Below are positions 1-12,075 of a stretch of DNA of 64,000 bases, piece by piece; the stretch's first letter is position 1, and each line of letters begins with the position of its first letter. Made by a program: the position numbers and the translations under genes. This DNA is from Aspidapion aeneum (lineage: Eukaryota; Arthropoda; Insecta; Coleoptera; Brentidae): contig OY755047.1 in NCBI GenBank assembly GCA_963576565.1, forward strand, positions 30,417,351 through 30,481,350, written 5' to 3'. The notes beneath the pieces are model-generated. The model had not been told where the DNA came from and ran no database searches. It was given only the letters and a program-made list of their open reading frames with translations.

Positions 1-722
1 TACTGTAATGCCATGCTAATATATATTGTTAATGCAAGGTAAACAGTTGTTTCCCCCTTGATCGAAACTGCACTGACCCAATTTTTAACAGCACCAAAAC
101 AGTGTTTGTCACTTACTTTCACAAAAGAATTTGGTATAAGTAATAAACTGTCTTACCAAGCCATATATTTTTGTTCCTGTAAATATGTAAACGAACATAC
201 AAGTAGAATAATTCATTGTGAGGTACATCCTGTACCTTTATGATGTTTGAAGATAAAAGTTGGGTTTAAACATATCTCAAATTTCCAACTGCTTTACATT
301 GGTTCCTAAAAATTTTAATGTAAGACCACAGAAAATCACATCAACCCCAAACACATTTTACCTTTACTAATCCCAGTGTCCGGTGGGATTCTGCTCCAAA
401 AATCCTTAACAAACACACAAAACTTATAGAGTATAATTATATCTACTGTATTCATAAAATAGAAGTCTGTAAATATATCAAACACGGTTTTCTTTTCGAC
501 AAAAATTCAAAAAACCCAACAAAAACAAGACATCGTGCGCCATGATAAAATCAAAGTATAAAAGAGTTTGGTTTGGGCTGCCGGCAGGGTGCCATGACCC
601 ACAGAACACAGTGCCCAACTTTTAGTAGCCACTTGCTTTCGATATGTCAAACGCATGGCGTCCCCACTTTTTCTATTTTGGTTGGTTGTGAAATCCAATC
701 CGTTATTGTTCTAATATCCGTG
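1..722 (+). repeat. Segmental duplication, copy 1, left part
   Basis: This stretch matches 17642-18363 at a constant offset of 17641 with only a few substitutions seen by eye. It begins at the window edge, so the duplicated unit extends further left. Small ORFs inside it (58-243 and, on the minus strand, 507-698) recur in the other copy. I see no protein family in them and do not call genes. The match stops at 722, where an inverted repeat starts in copy 1 and a GC-rich insert starts in copy 2. Confidence 0.92.
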
Positions 723-832
723 AGTAGAGGTGGGTTGCGATTTCACGAACTGTGACTTTGTCACTGTGAATCGTCTGTCGCAGTCACGATCTGCTCCAGT
801 CACGGATATTAGAACAATAACGGATTGGATTT
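691..832. repeat. Perfect 33-bp inverted repeat with 76-bp spacer
   Basis: Bases 691-723 are exactly the reverse complement of 800-832. The spacer carries TGTGAC/GTCACTG-type short palindromes. The other duplication copy has only the left arm, followed at 18364 by a different insert. It may be the remains of a small foldback element or a local inversion event. Confidence 0.75.
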
Positions 833-1102
833 GACCAAAGTAAAGCCGGCAAATCCAAAATGGCCGCGACCAAACCTAAAAAACCCAAGAAACGAAAGAC
901 GAAATGTCAAATGCTTGTCAACCGCTGTTTTTGTTTATTTTAAAAAAAAAATTTTTTAACAGTTTTTGCGAGTTTTCCTAATCGAATTTGGATAAATTGG
1001 AGAAATATCAGTTCACTATTGTACCTATCGAGTTATATTAAAAGCCTGTAAGTATTGTTTTAAAGATGGACAGGTAGCTTTATTGGTGTTTATCAACGAG
1101 AT
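833..1102. other. Unique spacer in duplication copy 1
   Basis: This 270-bp AT-rich stretch has no counterpart in the second duplication copy. It holds an A/T homopolymer near 943-957. I see no ORF, repeat or RNA gene in it. Confidence 0.5.
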
Positions 1103-1272
1103 TGAATAGAAGGGAGGCGTCATGCCTGTTTCAAAACGGTTTCACTTTTCACTTGTATTTGCTAGACTTACGTCAAGTCAGCTGTTCGAGTTTCGTGTGC
1201 GGTTTTTGTTGGGTTTTAGTAATTTAGTTGAACTATTTTGGATATTTTTAACGAAAATTGTGAAGTTTAAGA

Positions 1273-1362
1273 ATGGCTTGATATGCAGTGCTTGGCTGTA
1301 GAAGTTGACAAGGCGTCGATAAATAAATAATTAGTGGAATACCATTTCATATGAAATTGTAA
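1273..1362 (+). pseudogene. Possible relic of a THAP-like N-terminal exon
   Basis: Read from the ATG at 1273 this gives about 30 codons with three internal stops. The readable pieces resemble the start of THAP DNA-binding domains: a short AVLGCRS-like stretch near the N-terminus and a PFH stretch near residue 25. A GT follows soon after. The same relic lies at 21726-21815. THAP domains occur in P-element transposases and their host derivatives. The match is short and lacks the first zinc-ligand cysteine, so the call is tentative. Confidence 0.25.
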
Positions 1363-1565
1363 ACATAATACTGGCCCGTACTATATAATTTCATATATTT
1401 TTATAATGGTACAATTAGTATTGCAGGTAGGTATAAATTATAAAAAATAAGAATATCATATATACAAGGTGTCTCGGAACTAATGGTATATAATAAAACG
1501 GTAGATTCGTTGGATCAAAATATTACGAATTGGGTTCACTTGCCTTAGTACAAGTGAGATGATAT

Positions 1566-2420
1566 TAATCAAGATACACGGCGTTAAACTTTATTTTTCA
1601 TTTAATTTTTCTTTAATATCTTTTTTACAAATCAATATATTTGCAAAAAAATTGGAATTTTTTTGGGATGAGCAATTCGTTTTCGGCAAAAAAATTATGG
1701 TACATAATACAGGGTGTTTTCTGGGTCACATTAAAATCGGTGTAATTTTTTTGTGTCTAGGTGTATACCAGTTTTTATTTATAATATGATTTTTGCCTTC
1801 ATTTTTATATCAAAAAATGATACTTTTTGATGTCGCTTCGAGCAACAGCTGTCGAGATTTTTGCATTTCAAAGTATTTATTGCATGGGTAAAAATTTTGT
1901 GACATATTTAATTCACGTCTTCCTTCCTTAATAACTTTTTTACAATTGACATTGAAAATTGGGTAGTAATTTTTTTGTAACAAGCGATTCGATTTCGGTA
2001 GAAATGTTGGTGTAACTTGTACAAGGTGTTCTCTGGGTTCCTAACCTCACATTTAAAATAAGTGTAATTTCTATGTGCCTCGGCGTATGCTAGTTTTTTT
2101 TAAATATTATTTTCCCCATTATTTGTATGTAAAAAAGGTAAATAAATTCGTCGCCCCGAGCAACGGTTCTCAAGATATTTGCATTTAAAGTTTTTATTGC
2201 ATTTTTGCAAATTTTGTTATTTCACCTATTATTTTCTTTAATAACTTTTGACCCATGCAATAAAAACTTAAAATGCAAAAATCTCAAAAATTGTTGCCCT
2301 GAGCCGCATAAAAATATAATATATATATATATAATATATAATATAATGGTAGTAATCCAGAGAACACACTGTACAATATACACCAAATTTTTTATCAAAA
2401 TCGAATCGCTCTATTCAAAA
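1566..2420 (+). repeat. Degenerate ~310-bp internal repeat units
   Basis: Related segments recur at about 1566-1860, 1866-2165 and partly 2165-2420. Each carries a GCATTT..AAAGT..TTTATTGCAT block and an ACAGGGTGTT/ACAAGGTGTT block followed by a TGTGCCT-like block. The layout fits an AT-rich non-autonomous DNA element; I cannot assign a family. Confidence 0.5.
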
Positions 2421-2631
2421 AAACCTTAAATTTTTTTGTAAAATTATTGATTAGTACAAAATTTACTGAAAAAATTGCAATGAAAAAATAAAGTTTAACA
2501 CTGTGTATCTCAGCTAATAGCAACTTTGGGGCTAAGGTAAGTGTAGCTAAATCTTAAAATTTTGAACCAAGTAATCTACAGCTTTAACTTGTAGAGCTAC
2601 CCCCAGATTTTGCATTTGTGCTACCTAGAAT

Positions 2632-3227
2632 CAGTGGCGGAATCAGAAGTGCTTTTTTTGTGTTTGTTATGGCTATATTATATACTAAGGGATAAGCTGG
2701 GGACTTTCTATTTCAAGGCGAAAGGTTTGTACTACGAGTGTTGCGAGGGCAACAATTGTCAAGGGTTAAAAAGGCAATTAACACATTTTTTTGGACTTTT
2801 TTGAATTTTTTTTGAAGTTTTTAGGTGTTCGTAGTTTTTCTCAGGGCTTTATACTTTTTATCTTTGATCTGTCACTTTTCATCTTTAATTTTTACTTTTT
2901 ATTTCCAAAACGGTCCCTTTTAATTCCTGTTTTTTTTTCTTTCTATCTCTGATCTGTCACTGTTCATTCCTGATTTCTAATTTTTTTCATACTTTTATCA
3001 TATTTCAAGGTAAGTAGGTACTTATGGCACCATGGGCACCGCAGGCAAAAAATTTTGCAGGTTCGTTGTTCACGGTAAATATATTCCAGTATGACTAAGT
3101 GGTCCAATTTTAATAATAATAATAATACTAAAAAAGACGCTTTCATGTTTTACCTATTTAGCGTATATAGAAAAAATTCTTGGCGGGAGGCATTTGCTCC
3201 TAGTCCCCCACCTTGGACTCACCGCTG
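2632..3227. mobile_element. Non-autonomous TIR element, CAGTGGCGGA type
   Basis: The stretch opens with CAGTGGCGGAATCAGAAG and closes with CACCGCTG, imperfect inverted ends. The duplicate lies at 23127-23691, and a better-preserved relative with GGGCGGATCCAG / CTGGATCCGCC ends lies at 32874-33152. Elements with such ends are frequent in insect genomes. No transposase ORF is present. Confidence 0.55.
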
Positions 3228-3530
3228 CAAGTGATTCTTTTTTTGGTAGCTTTTTAATATTTGTTATTCATAATTAAGCTTATTATTCTTGTTATATTGC
3301 AAAGCTTCCAGGAACGGAGAAGTTTTATATTTAGTATTTTATATCTAGATATTTTGGCACTCTTGTCCATAATAATAAAGCTTATTTGCCCTATTAAACT
3401 GGAAATTACTGTAGTCCGGCCCTGGGTTCAGCGCGATGTAGGTGCTAGAATAGGCTCCGCCTAGTGCAACCACTTTTGCTAGGCAGATCGAATTGATGCA
3501 GCGCATCCTTCTAATTCAACATCCTTGGTG

Positions 3531-3816
3531 TTTATCCTGGAACTTGGTTCAATGTTGGAAGGTTACATACATAGAGCATTTTATTAGGTTATGCTGCCCA
3601 CAAGTTTTACTTTTTCGTAGATGACTGCAGATAGCTTGATGATCTTGCAGAATGATCTGTTTGTTACCAAGCTTAAGGCATTCAACTATATCTACCATGA
3701 TGACAATGATACCATATACTTAGGAATATTATGTATATGAATGATACCTACAAGCTGGAGTGGCATGTATTAAAGTAACATTGGTGAGTAAAAGGAAGAT
3801 AAAAATTTTATATAAA

Positions 3817-3874
<58 letters not shown>

Positions 3875-4256
3875 TAATAATAAGTGAAGTTTATATCATA
3901 TATACCTACCTAAAATTGGCAAAATTTGCCTTAGTTTTAAATCATGTTGACCAGTTTGTAGATACATTTTAATAGTTACATTTACATTAAATTAGAAATA
4001 TTAACGCTTTTAAAATCTTTTACATCAACTTGTTTTTAAATATATAATACCCAGGATTATTTTCATTGAATTTTAGCATGGTTTAAAGGTTTACCAAACA
4101 AAATAAGGAAGATAGATGACAAACAGAAGAAAGGTTGGTGTATGTTTATGTTGCCATTTAGGTAAGTTTTTTACAACTTTAAAATCTCTTACTTAATCTA
4201 AAATTATAATTGGACACTATGTATAAATAAATCTTTATTAGCTATTATCTGCCTCC
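3531..4256. other. Non-coding stretch with (AT)n microsatellite
   Basis: No gene is visible. An uninterrupted (AT)n tract occupies about 3818-3867. The rest is unremarkable AT-rich sequence. Confidence 0.6.
3818..3867. repeat. (AT)n microsatellite
   Basis: About 50 bp of alternating A and T. Confidence 0.95.
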
Positions 4257-4622
4257 TAATGCATTTTCAAGTGAAAACCCACACACCCCTCTGAGTGTTA
4301 CATAATTTAAGAATGGTCCCTTAGTCAAAGCTCTCACTATTATTTACATAACCACCCTAAGGTCCCTACAGACAGACATGGGTGAATTAAGACATGAATG
4401 TGCATGCATGAAGACATAATCAAAAATGTGAATGTGTATGCGAAACAATGTTACATTTCTAAATATGCACGAAGTGGAATGTGCTGATAAATTTTGAAAT
4501 GTCATTTTATTTCTGTGTTTAGTGTCTGTTCTTAAATTATGTAAAGCCCTAAAGGGGGGGGGGGGTTGGCCTTGCATTACACTCAATGTGTTTCTACTGT
4601 GTTTTTTCTTGAAAATGCATTA
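4257..4622. mobile_element. MITE-like element, TAATGCATTTTCAAG ends
   Basis: The left end TAATGCATTTTCAAG is the exact reverse complement of the right end CTTGAAAATGCATTA. Inner arms are also partly inverted (TTACATAATTTAAGAA near 4300 against TTCTTAAATTATGTAA near 4530). A run of about 13 G lies near 4554-4566. There is no coding capacity. Confidence 0.65.
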
Positions 4623-4778
4623 CGAGGGGAGCTCAAAAATCCTGAATTTATGTGTTACATAATTTCGTATGTACATTAATGTCTTAATTTATTTAAGTCC
4701 ATCTAGGAGCCTCTAGAATCCTGGTGTAGAAAAACAAATATTAATTAATAGCTGTTGAAATATTTAAAGATTTGTTTT

Positions 4779-5585
4779 ATTTTTAGTATAATTTTAAGCT
4801 TTGTTAAACACCAAAAGCAATGCAGGCCTGCAAATGCTTAGGGACCTTATATTAGACAGAAAATGATAACTGTCACAATAGGTGACAATTGAATATACCT
4901 ATTGGTAGGTTAAAAAGAGGTCTGTCCAAATTATTCTGCAATTCTGTAAGACTTTACAAAATGAGTCTTGAAGTCAGATAATGACTTTGTGTCTTTAAGT
5001 ACACCTTCTTATCCAAATTATTTTGTTAAAAAAGGGGTTATCCATAAATTGCATAAACATAAATTGGGAGAGGAAGTGTATCATGGGTGTGTTAGATTTG
5101 ATGGAACCACAGATTGAACTTAAGTTTCTGCTGGGAATAATATCCCTCATTTTTACATATCCAGTTATGAATTTGTTAGCTTTTGATTGTTAAAACAATG
5201 ATGCACTAGTGAAAAATTTACAAAAATGGTTTTTTTTAGCATACTTTTAAGCTTTGCCAAATACCATCAAAAGCCACACAGGCCAGCAAATACTTACACA
5301 GAAAATGAACAAAACATGACAATTAAAGAAGTTGGTAGGTTAAAAATAGGTAACTGTCCAAATTATTTTGCAAAACTATAAAAAATAAGTCAAAGACAAA
5401 TAGTGACTTTTTGACTTTTACAATAATTGATTTGTTTTTTAGCATAATTTTTAAGCCTTGCAAAATACCTATCAAAACAAATGCAGGCCTGCAGCAAATA
5501 CTTAGGTACAGACCTTATGAGAAAATGATAACTGGACAAAATATGTGACAATTAAAGATATAGGTAGGTTAAAAAGAGGTCATGT
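4779..5585 (+). repeat. Three diverged tandem repeats, ~110-150 bp
   Basis: Copies near 4779-4920, 5229-5345 and 5430-5580 share, in order, TTTAGCATA-TTTTAAGC, GCAGGCC(TG)CA, AAATACTTA, GAAAATGA, TGACAATT and GGTAGGTTAAAAA(G)AGGT. The copies are well diverged, so the array is old. Confidence 0.6.
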
Positions 5586-7388
5586 GTATTTTGTTGTGTT
5601 GTGTAACAAAAATAGAATTTTTACCTTTCTATCCTGCAAAGCACTGCTTAGGTCTGATTTATAGTTTGACTTTTATTTTTGCCCTTGGTATGTATTTCCC
5701 TCCTTTTCAAAATGAAAGACAGCAAAGAACTTTAGTATTTCTTTCTGATTTAAAAAAATAGTTTATGGTTTTATAGTCTTGTAGGTAATAAGCTAGGAAG
5801 GTGCCAGACCTGTCACATTTAGTTTTTTAGACAACAAATGTATCAATGCAATTTTTTTCGCTAGTGTTACATATTTTTAGGGGGTTCCTCTGAAATGTGT
5901 TTTGTGGTTTTAATGGGTAAGGTTAGGTTTAGGTTCTTGTTTTTTCCTCAATAGTGTTGCAAAAGTTATGCATATGGGGTAAAGCTGAGAAAAAAATAGG
6001 TTTTAGAAACAATCTATTTCTAGTATTATTCGTTTTGACAAAATCCTTCCTAGCCTGCACAGCAATGGCTAGAAAAGGTATTGTTTTAGTTAGATGAATT
6101 TTTTTTTTGAATAACGCCGAAAATCTATTATGTAACTGTATTTCAAGCAATCTCCTCGTGACATCTGTCCATGTATGTCTGTATGATAGCTCGTAAAATG
6201 CTGAACCAATTTTCATGAACTTTTTAAATAAAATGGTGTACCATACTCTAGAGCTGTTTAGATTTCATTCAAAATCCCTTACCAAATGCTGGCACAGTCA
6301 AATTTTTTTTCAACATACATTTTAACAGAGCATCACATAAATATGTGGGTTTTCATAATAATTTGTGTTATAACCAAAAACTTTGTAGGAGTACACTTGG
6401 AGTGTGCTAATGGACTAGGCATAGAATATTTCTAAAAACTCAACTGTATTTATTGCATGATGATACAGAATTATTCATTTTTAGGAAAATGTGCAAATTT
6501 TCTTCAGTCAGTAGCTGGGATGTAAGATTCACCTAATCAGTTTCATTTATCAAGGTTTTGGTAGTGATGAATGTGAAAAAAGGCAAGAATTACAAAGATT
6601 AATAGTTTATATTAAAAAAAAAAATAAACACATATACAAAACTTTTTTATAATTAATTTAAAACATATATTTTTTTAAAGAGGCCTTAAGCAACCAATTT
6701 TGAAATTTTAACCATAAAAAAATACTGACGGCATAAAAGGCAATTAGATCATTTTTCTCAGGTACACTGAAAAAAAAACTGTTTTCAAATCAACCATAAA
6801 AAATTGTTTACTTCCATACTAACGATAAACAGATATTTTGTTAATATAGTGTAGTTTTACTTAATAAAATTCATAACTAGACTAAAATAGTGCACTTCCT
6901 AATTTAAAAAAAAGTTATTTGCTTTTTAACTAAAATTGTATTGTATATTGAACACTTTTTTCGTTGTTTCGCTAGCTAATGAAAATTTTAGTACCCAATC
7001 AAATTTCAATATATTAATGGATTTTATATTCCCAGCAAATATCTTTACATCTATCTTTTGTTTGTCCATTTTTTTTTTGTAAAAGTTAAAGCTGTACTCC
7101 AACTATTAGGGTCACATAATTTTTGACTTTTTGGAGTTTTGAAAGCTGTAGAAAAAACAAGAATAAAGGTCTAAAATTCGCTTTACTGATATGTCTCCAA
7201 CTGGTGGGTGAATCATTTATTTTGCTCTATTTCGTTTCTTTTATGTTTAAGAGATGTCGGTGATTGGGTGGTTAAATAAAATACAAAATTAGAATGCCAC
7301 ATTATAATGAGTCACAATTTAGTACATTTTTAATCACTAGTGCAATGGCGGACACAAGGGAGAATGTTATCTAGGAGCAAGAGGGAGA
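5586..7388. other. AT-rich interspersed sequence without a gene
   Basis: No coding region can be supported. The stretch 6350-6420 (AATAATTTGTGTTATAACC and a later GTGTGCTAAT) recurs in diverged form near 54463-54575, so part of it is a dispersed repeat. Confidence 0.5.
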
Positions 7389-10300
7389 CCAACACGTTGG
7401 TACATTTGGCGATTTCAACTTTAAAAATATATAAACTCTGAAACATTTTTTTTTTGAAATACATATATTTTTAGCTTTTGTTTGCAATAAAAATTAAAAT
7501 CGCGTATCACTTTTGAAGAAATACTATAAAATGTCTTTTTTATGTAAATTAATGTTCAGTTTGCCTTATTAATGTTCTTAGAGTATGTTCTGGTTAAAAT
7601 ATCAATCCAACATTATACATATACATATATTTTAAAAAAAAGATAACCTAAAGTTTTAACAAATTTATATTAATTAAACATAACCTTTATTTTGAAGTTA
7701 ATCTAACTATAACAAAAATTCAAAACTAAAAGAAAAAGATTTATAATTCTGGTGGTACTAAACAAAATATTCTCGTGACCATAAAATATAGATTACTAAA
7801 AAGCTATATATGTTGTGCCTTGTATGAATAAGCGCAGCGTATTAGTTTCTTCTTACAATCATCATAATTGTTCTTATTTGACTTAAACGTTTTGTCAAAC
7901 ATACCTAATGATTGATGGATCTGCTCAGAGGCCTATTCGGAAAAAAATCGTCATTGTCTTTGATACTGCTCTATAAATTCTGGTACGTGATATACTAGAG
8001 CATGAATTTTTGGTGTAGGAAGAATTTGACCTTGTGAAACGCAGAAAAAAGAGCCACATATTTGTTTCCTGTAAGAAAATAATCATAATTATAGCTTGAA
8101 CGGTTTTATTTTTTCGAAATTAACCTTATCGTTTGAAGTTTTTATTTAAACAACTTTCAAGTGGTATGGTAAAAGACGAAAAAACGAAACAAGGAATATT
8201 TATAATTATTTTCTTACAGGAAACAAAAATGTGGCTGTTTTTTTGCGTTTTACAAGGTGGTTGGCAGTTGTTTTGGACGAGTTGTAGATGCAAAATACAA
8301 AATATTCATTAAGCACTACAGTTCAATATAGAGCTGGACAAAGTCAAAATTCTTCCTACAGTGAAAATGCATGCTCTAGTATATCACATACCAGAATTTA
8401 TAGAGCAGTATCAAACAGCAGGATTTTTTAGCAGATCCATCATTCATTCTATATGTTTGAAAAAACGTTTGAAAATTCCCTGAGTTTGTTCATACAATAC
8501 ACAACATATATACTCCTCTTTTTATAGCTTTTAAGTAACCTATATTTTATTTTTACAAGGATATTTTATTTAACAGCACCAGAATAGACATTTTTCTTTT
8601 AGTTTTGCATTTTTTAATTAATAATATTTTTTTTATTTTCATCTTATCTTGTATAATATACCGAGTGGGCCAAAAAAAACCGAACAATTTTTTTTTCATT
8701 ATCACTTTTGAACTATACAATCGATTTGAATGGGACAAACTGGACTTGGCAGATAATTAATCAGAGTTTTGACTGAATGTATTTTTTTGTCCATCATCTC
8801 AAAATCCAAGATGGCGGACGAAACTAAAATGTACCTTTCAAAGATGATCGTTTATTCTCGTGTTGCGAACATGTTTTATTAATTTTTTTAAATCACAAGG
8901 TATGAATCAGCAAAATCGGTTCGGTGGTTCTAAAAAAATATATTTTTTTTAACCATTGTTTTAAACATTATACAATTGCCTTGCCAATCATGTCTGCGCC
9001 TATTTCCCTATAAATTCATTACTACTGAATCGATTTTAATGAAATAAAAAACATCCTGGTGAGAATTGATTGCTTTTTAAAGATCAAGATCAAAGTTTAT
9101 CGCCATCTTTAAATTTAAGATGGCGGTCGGAATTATATTTGATTCTTCTAAATGGCGTGTTTATTCTTAGTTTCCGAATATGTTTTAGACTTTTTTTAAT
9201 TTATAGAAAGGCACTGCTTTTCCCCCACACAACGAGGTGCAAGTTAGTAAAATCGGTGTGGTGGTTCTCAAAAAATCTATTTTTGTTTCAGCCATTGTTT
9301 TACAGATTATACGATTGCATTACCAATCCTGTCTGCATTTATTCGCTTATAAATTCGTTATTACTAAACCGATGTTAGTGAAGTAAAACAAATCATGTTG
9401 AGAATTTATTGCTCTTTAAAGATTATAATCGAAATTTGCCGCCATCTTAAAATTTAAGATGTCGGACAGAATCATACTTGATTCTTCAAAATGGCGTGCG
9501 TATTCTTATTTTCCCAAAATGTTTGTTTTTTTTTTAATTTATAGAAAAACATTACTTTTCTCCTGCATAAGGAGATAAAAATTAATTAAGTGCTTTTCTA
9601 TAACGTAAAACATTTTTTGAAAATAAGAATAAACGTGCCTCTTTGAAGGGTCAAGTATGATTATTTCCGACCTCCTAACTTTCAAGGTTCAGTAATAATG
9701 AGTTTATAAAGAAATGAATGCGGACAGGATTGGCAATGCAATCGTATAATCTGTAAAACAGTGGCTGAAACAAAAAAATATTTTTTGAGAACCACCGAAC
9801 CGATTTTACTAATTTATACCTTGTTGTGCGGGGGAAGGGAAAAATAGTGCTTTTCTAGAAATTAAAAAAAACTAAAATATTTTCATAAAATAAGACTTAA
9901 CACGCCATTTTGAAAAATCAATTATGATTCTGTCCACCATCTTAAATTTTAAGATGTTATTAAATTTTGATCATGATCTCTAAAAAGCAATCAATTCTCA
10001 CAAAGATATTTTTTATTTAATCAAAATCGGTTCAGTAGTAATGAATTTATGGCAAGGCAATCGTATAATATTCAAAACAATGGTTAAAACAAACATATAT
10101 ATTTTTTAAAACCACCGAACCGATTTTGCTGACTCATACCTTGTTGTGCGTGGCAAGAATGCAGCTTATTTAGTGATTTAAAAAAATTAATAAAACATGT
10201 TCGCAACACAAGAATAAACGATCATCTTTGAAGGGTACATTTTATTTCGTCTGCTATCTTGGATTTTAAAATGGCGGACAAAAAAAAATTATTTAAAATC

Positions 10301-10616
10301 CTCTGTCAGCTGCAGTTTGTCCCATTAAAATCAATGGTATAGTTCAAAAGTTATAATGAAAAAAAAATTGTCCGTTTTTTTTGGCCCACCCGGTTCATAT
10401 TGGAGTGACATTTTTACCAGAAGATACTCTAAGAACGGCACATTGAGCATTAATTTACCTAAAAAAAGTAATTTTATATTATTTCTGGAAAACGGCTAAA
10501 TGCGCGATTTCAATTTTCATTGCAAATAAAAGCTAAACATATATGTATTTCAAAAAAAAATGTTTCAGAGTTTATATATTTTTAAAGTTGAAATCGCCAA
10601 ATGTACCAACGTGCCA
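7389..10616. repeat. Large imperfect palindrome (foldback element)
   Basis: The outer arms 7389-7619 and 10392-10616 are inverted copies. The inversion continues inwards as 8656-9520 against about 9560-10392, with inner ends CCGAGTGGGCC and GGCCCACCCGG. A second palindrome (7620-8655) splits the left arm. The inner arms carry AAGATGGCGG-led units about 310-340 bp apart (8808, 9117, 9455). There is no coding capacity. It can be read as an old foldback transposon; the superfamily is unknown. Confidence 0.75.
7620..8655. mobile_element. Nested foldback element inside the palindrome's left arm
   Basis: Bases about 7725-8110 are inverted at about 8185-8606, for example ATACTAGAGCATG near 7992 against CATGCTCTAGTAT near 8370. 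Its ends sit in ATTATACA / TGTATAAT contexts. It separates two halves of the larger palindrome's left arm, so it was inserted later. Confidence 0.7.
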
Positions 10617-11059
10617 ACAACTTCCTGTAAGTTAAGATTATGTTTGAAAAGCGTTTCTGTAGAAACTAATGAGTTGGAAGCATATTTGTGTGAAACTTTA
10701 TGTAACCTACATGTAACCCTAACTTTTCTTACTACAATATTAAGCAATTGTCCTTATTTTTAATAGAATAAGCAAACATTTATTTCCTGTAAAATACATT
10801 TGTCTACAGATATAAAATAAAATTGGTTATAGAATTATTATTCTTTTTATTTTTGCCACAAAAAAAAACGGTTTTAAAGTTTCCGAAAATAATCAACTGA
10901 TCGAGCTGTCCAATAAACATTTTCAACCATTTTCATTATTTTTAGGAAGCTACAAATTTGTTTAACGATTGTTTACAATAACTAAATTTACTTTTAAAAA
11001 TTAAAGTCTGGATCAATTCTAACCCCCTTAAGTCTACAAGAGTCTCGCTTATAAGTTAC
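10617..11059. other. Non-coding AT-rich stretch
   Basis: I see no gene or clear repeat. Short overlapping ORFs on both strands near 10560-10763 partly read the palindrome arm. Confidence 0.5.
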
Positions 11060-11061
11060 TA

Positions 11062-11232
11062 TACAGGGTGTTTGCTAATTGAATGTGAAATGATTTATTT
11101 TTGAAAACTTTACCACCCTGTATCTCAAAAGGTAAGACGTTTAGAACATATGTTTAAATGAAGTTTTTTTCTTAAAATGGGCCCAAAAATCACCCCCATA
11201 AATATTGACATTCAATTAGGAAACACCCTGTA
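11062..11232. mobile_element. 171-bp MITE, TACAGGGTGTTT ends, TA flanks
   Basis: The ends TACAGGGTGTTTGCTAATTG and the reverse complement of CAATTAGGAAACACCCTGTA match except at one base. TA dinucleotides flank both sides (11060-11061 and 11233-11234), as expected for Tc1/mariner-type insertion. No ORF is present. Confidence 0.8.
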
Positions 11233-11455
11233 TATAACTCCATCCTCCCTTCTTAAGTGCTAAGCCCTCAGCCCTTGCCACCATTGCAAAAAAAATCTAC
11301 AAAAGTTTGAAATCAATCTAGATTACTACCTTAATTTACTACATGGTATTCTTACATATAAACCTACAAAATACTCTGCCAATCTATGGGCACCTAAGCT
11401 CACACTAGGTACTATAGTTATAGTGTGAGCTAATATAATCATAAACTGAAATATA

Positions 11456-11800
11456 TTTTATTCAACTCCAGACTCAATTACCTTTCGTTTGATACCACAC
11501 AAGCCACGTTTTGACTTAAACTCAAATTTTTTTAATCTACCCCCACCCTTTTGAAAAAAACTAAAATGTATTTTGTTTAACTCCAGACTCAATTACCTTT
11601 CGTTTGATATCACACACGCCATATTTTCACTTAAACTCTAATTTTTGACATCTACCCCCACCCTTTTTTTAAAAATAAACTAAAATTCATTTTTTTTAAC
11701 TCCAGACTTAATTACCTTTCGTTTGATATCACACACGCCATATTTTCACATAAACTCTAATTTTTGGAATCTACCCCCACCCTTTTATTTGGCTTGCGTT
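11456..11800 (+). repeat. Three tandem ~120-bp units
   Basis: Each unit contains CAATTACCTTTCGTTTGATA (or the TTAATTACC variant) and ends in CTACCCCCACCCTTTT. The second and third are closer to each other than to the first. Confidence 0.85.
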
Positions 11801-11914
11801 CGGTGGATTTTGTTCATTTTTAAATGGGACCATCACGGCCCAAGACCCAACTTAGGTACCAAATTTCATTAAAATCGGATAAGCGGTTTTTGAGTTATGC
11901 GGGTTGGTCGTTAC

Positions 11915-11944
11915 AGACAGACATACAGACAGACAGACAGACAG
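11915..11944 (+). repeat. (GACA)n microsatellite
   Basis: An almost perfect ACAG repeat. Its reverse strand reads as a spurious Ser/Val/Cys/Leu-rich peptide. Confidence 0.9.
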
Positions 11945-12075
11945 CAAAAAAAAAGTTTCAAAATCATCTGAAACGCAAAGATATATAAAAATTTTTGAAA
12001 TCGGAGCAACTTTTTTTTTCTCGAAAAAATTAGGATCACCATAGCTCACACTACTTATAGTAGTAGTGTGAGCTA

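Larger units (their letters stand above)
1103..3530 (+). repeat. Segmental duplication, copy 1, right part
   Basis: This matches 21554-24060 with scattered substitutions and short indels. It contains a THAP-like relic near 1273-1362, an AT-rich interspersed repeat (about 1460-2600) with internal units of about 310 bp, and a TIR element at 2632-3227. Similarity ends near 3530, where the second copy runs into the DIRS-type insertion. Confidence 0.92.
11397..12075. mobile_element. Repeat unit bounded by AGCTCACACTA hairpins
   Basis: Two small palindromes bracket the unit: AGCTCACACTA..TAGTGTGAGCT at 11397-11431 and TAGCTCACACTA..TAGTGTGAGCTA at 12042-12075. Between them are three tandem units of about 120 bp (roughly 11456-11800), each with CTCCAGACT(C/T)AATTACC, TTTCGTTTGATA and CTACCCCCACCCTTTT. 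A block of the type widely seen before (GACA)n tracts in arthropods follows (11860-11944). It is probably a non-autonomous element. Confidence 0.6.

Noticed and set aside
11852..12049. 65-codon minus-strand frame with a Ser-Val-Cys-Leu repeat
   Set aside because: It is the (GACA)n microsatellite read backwards.
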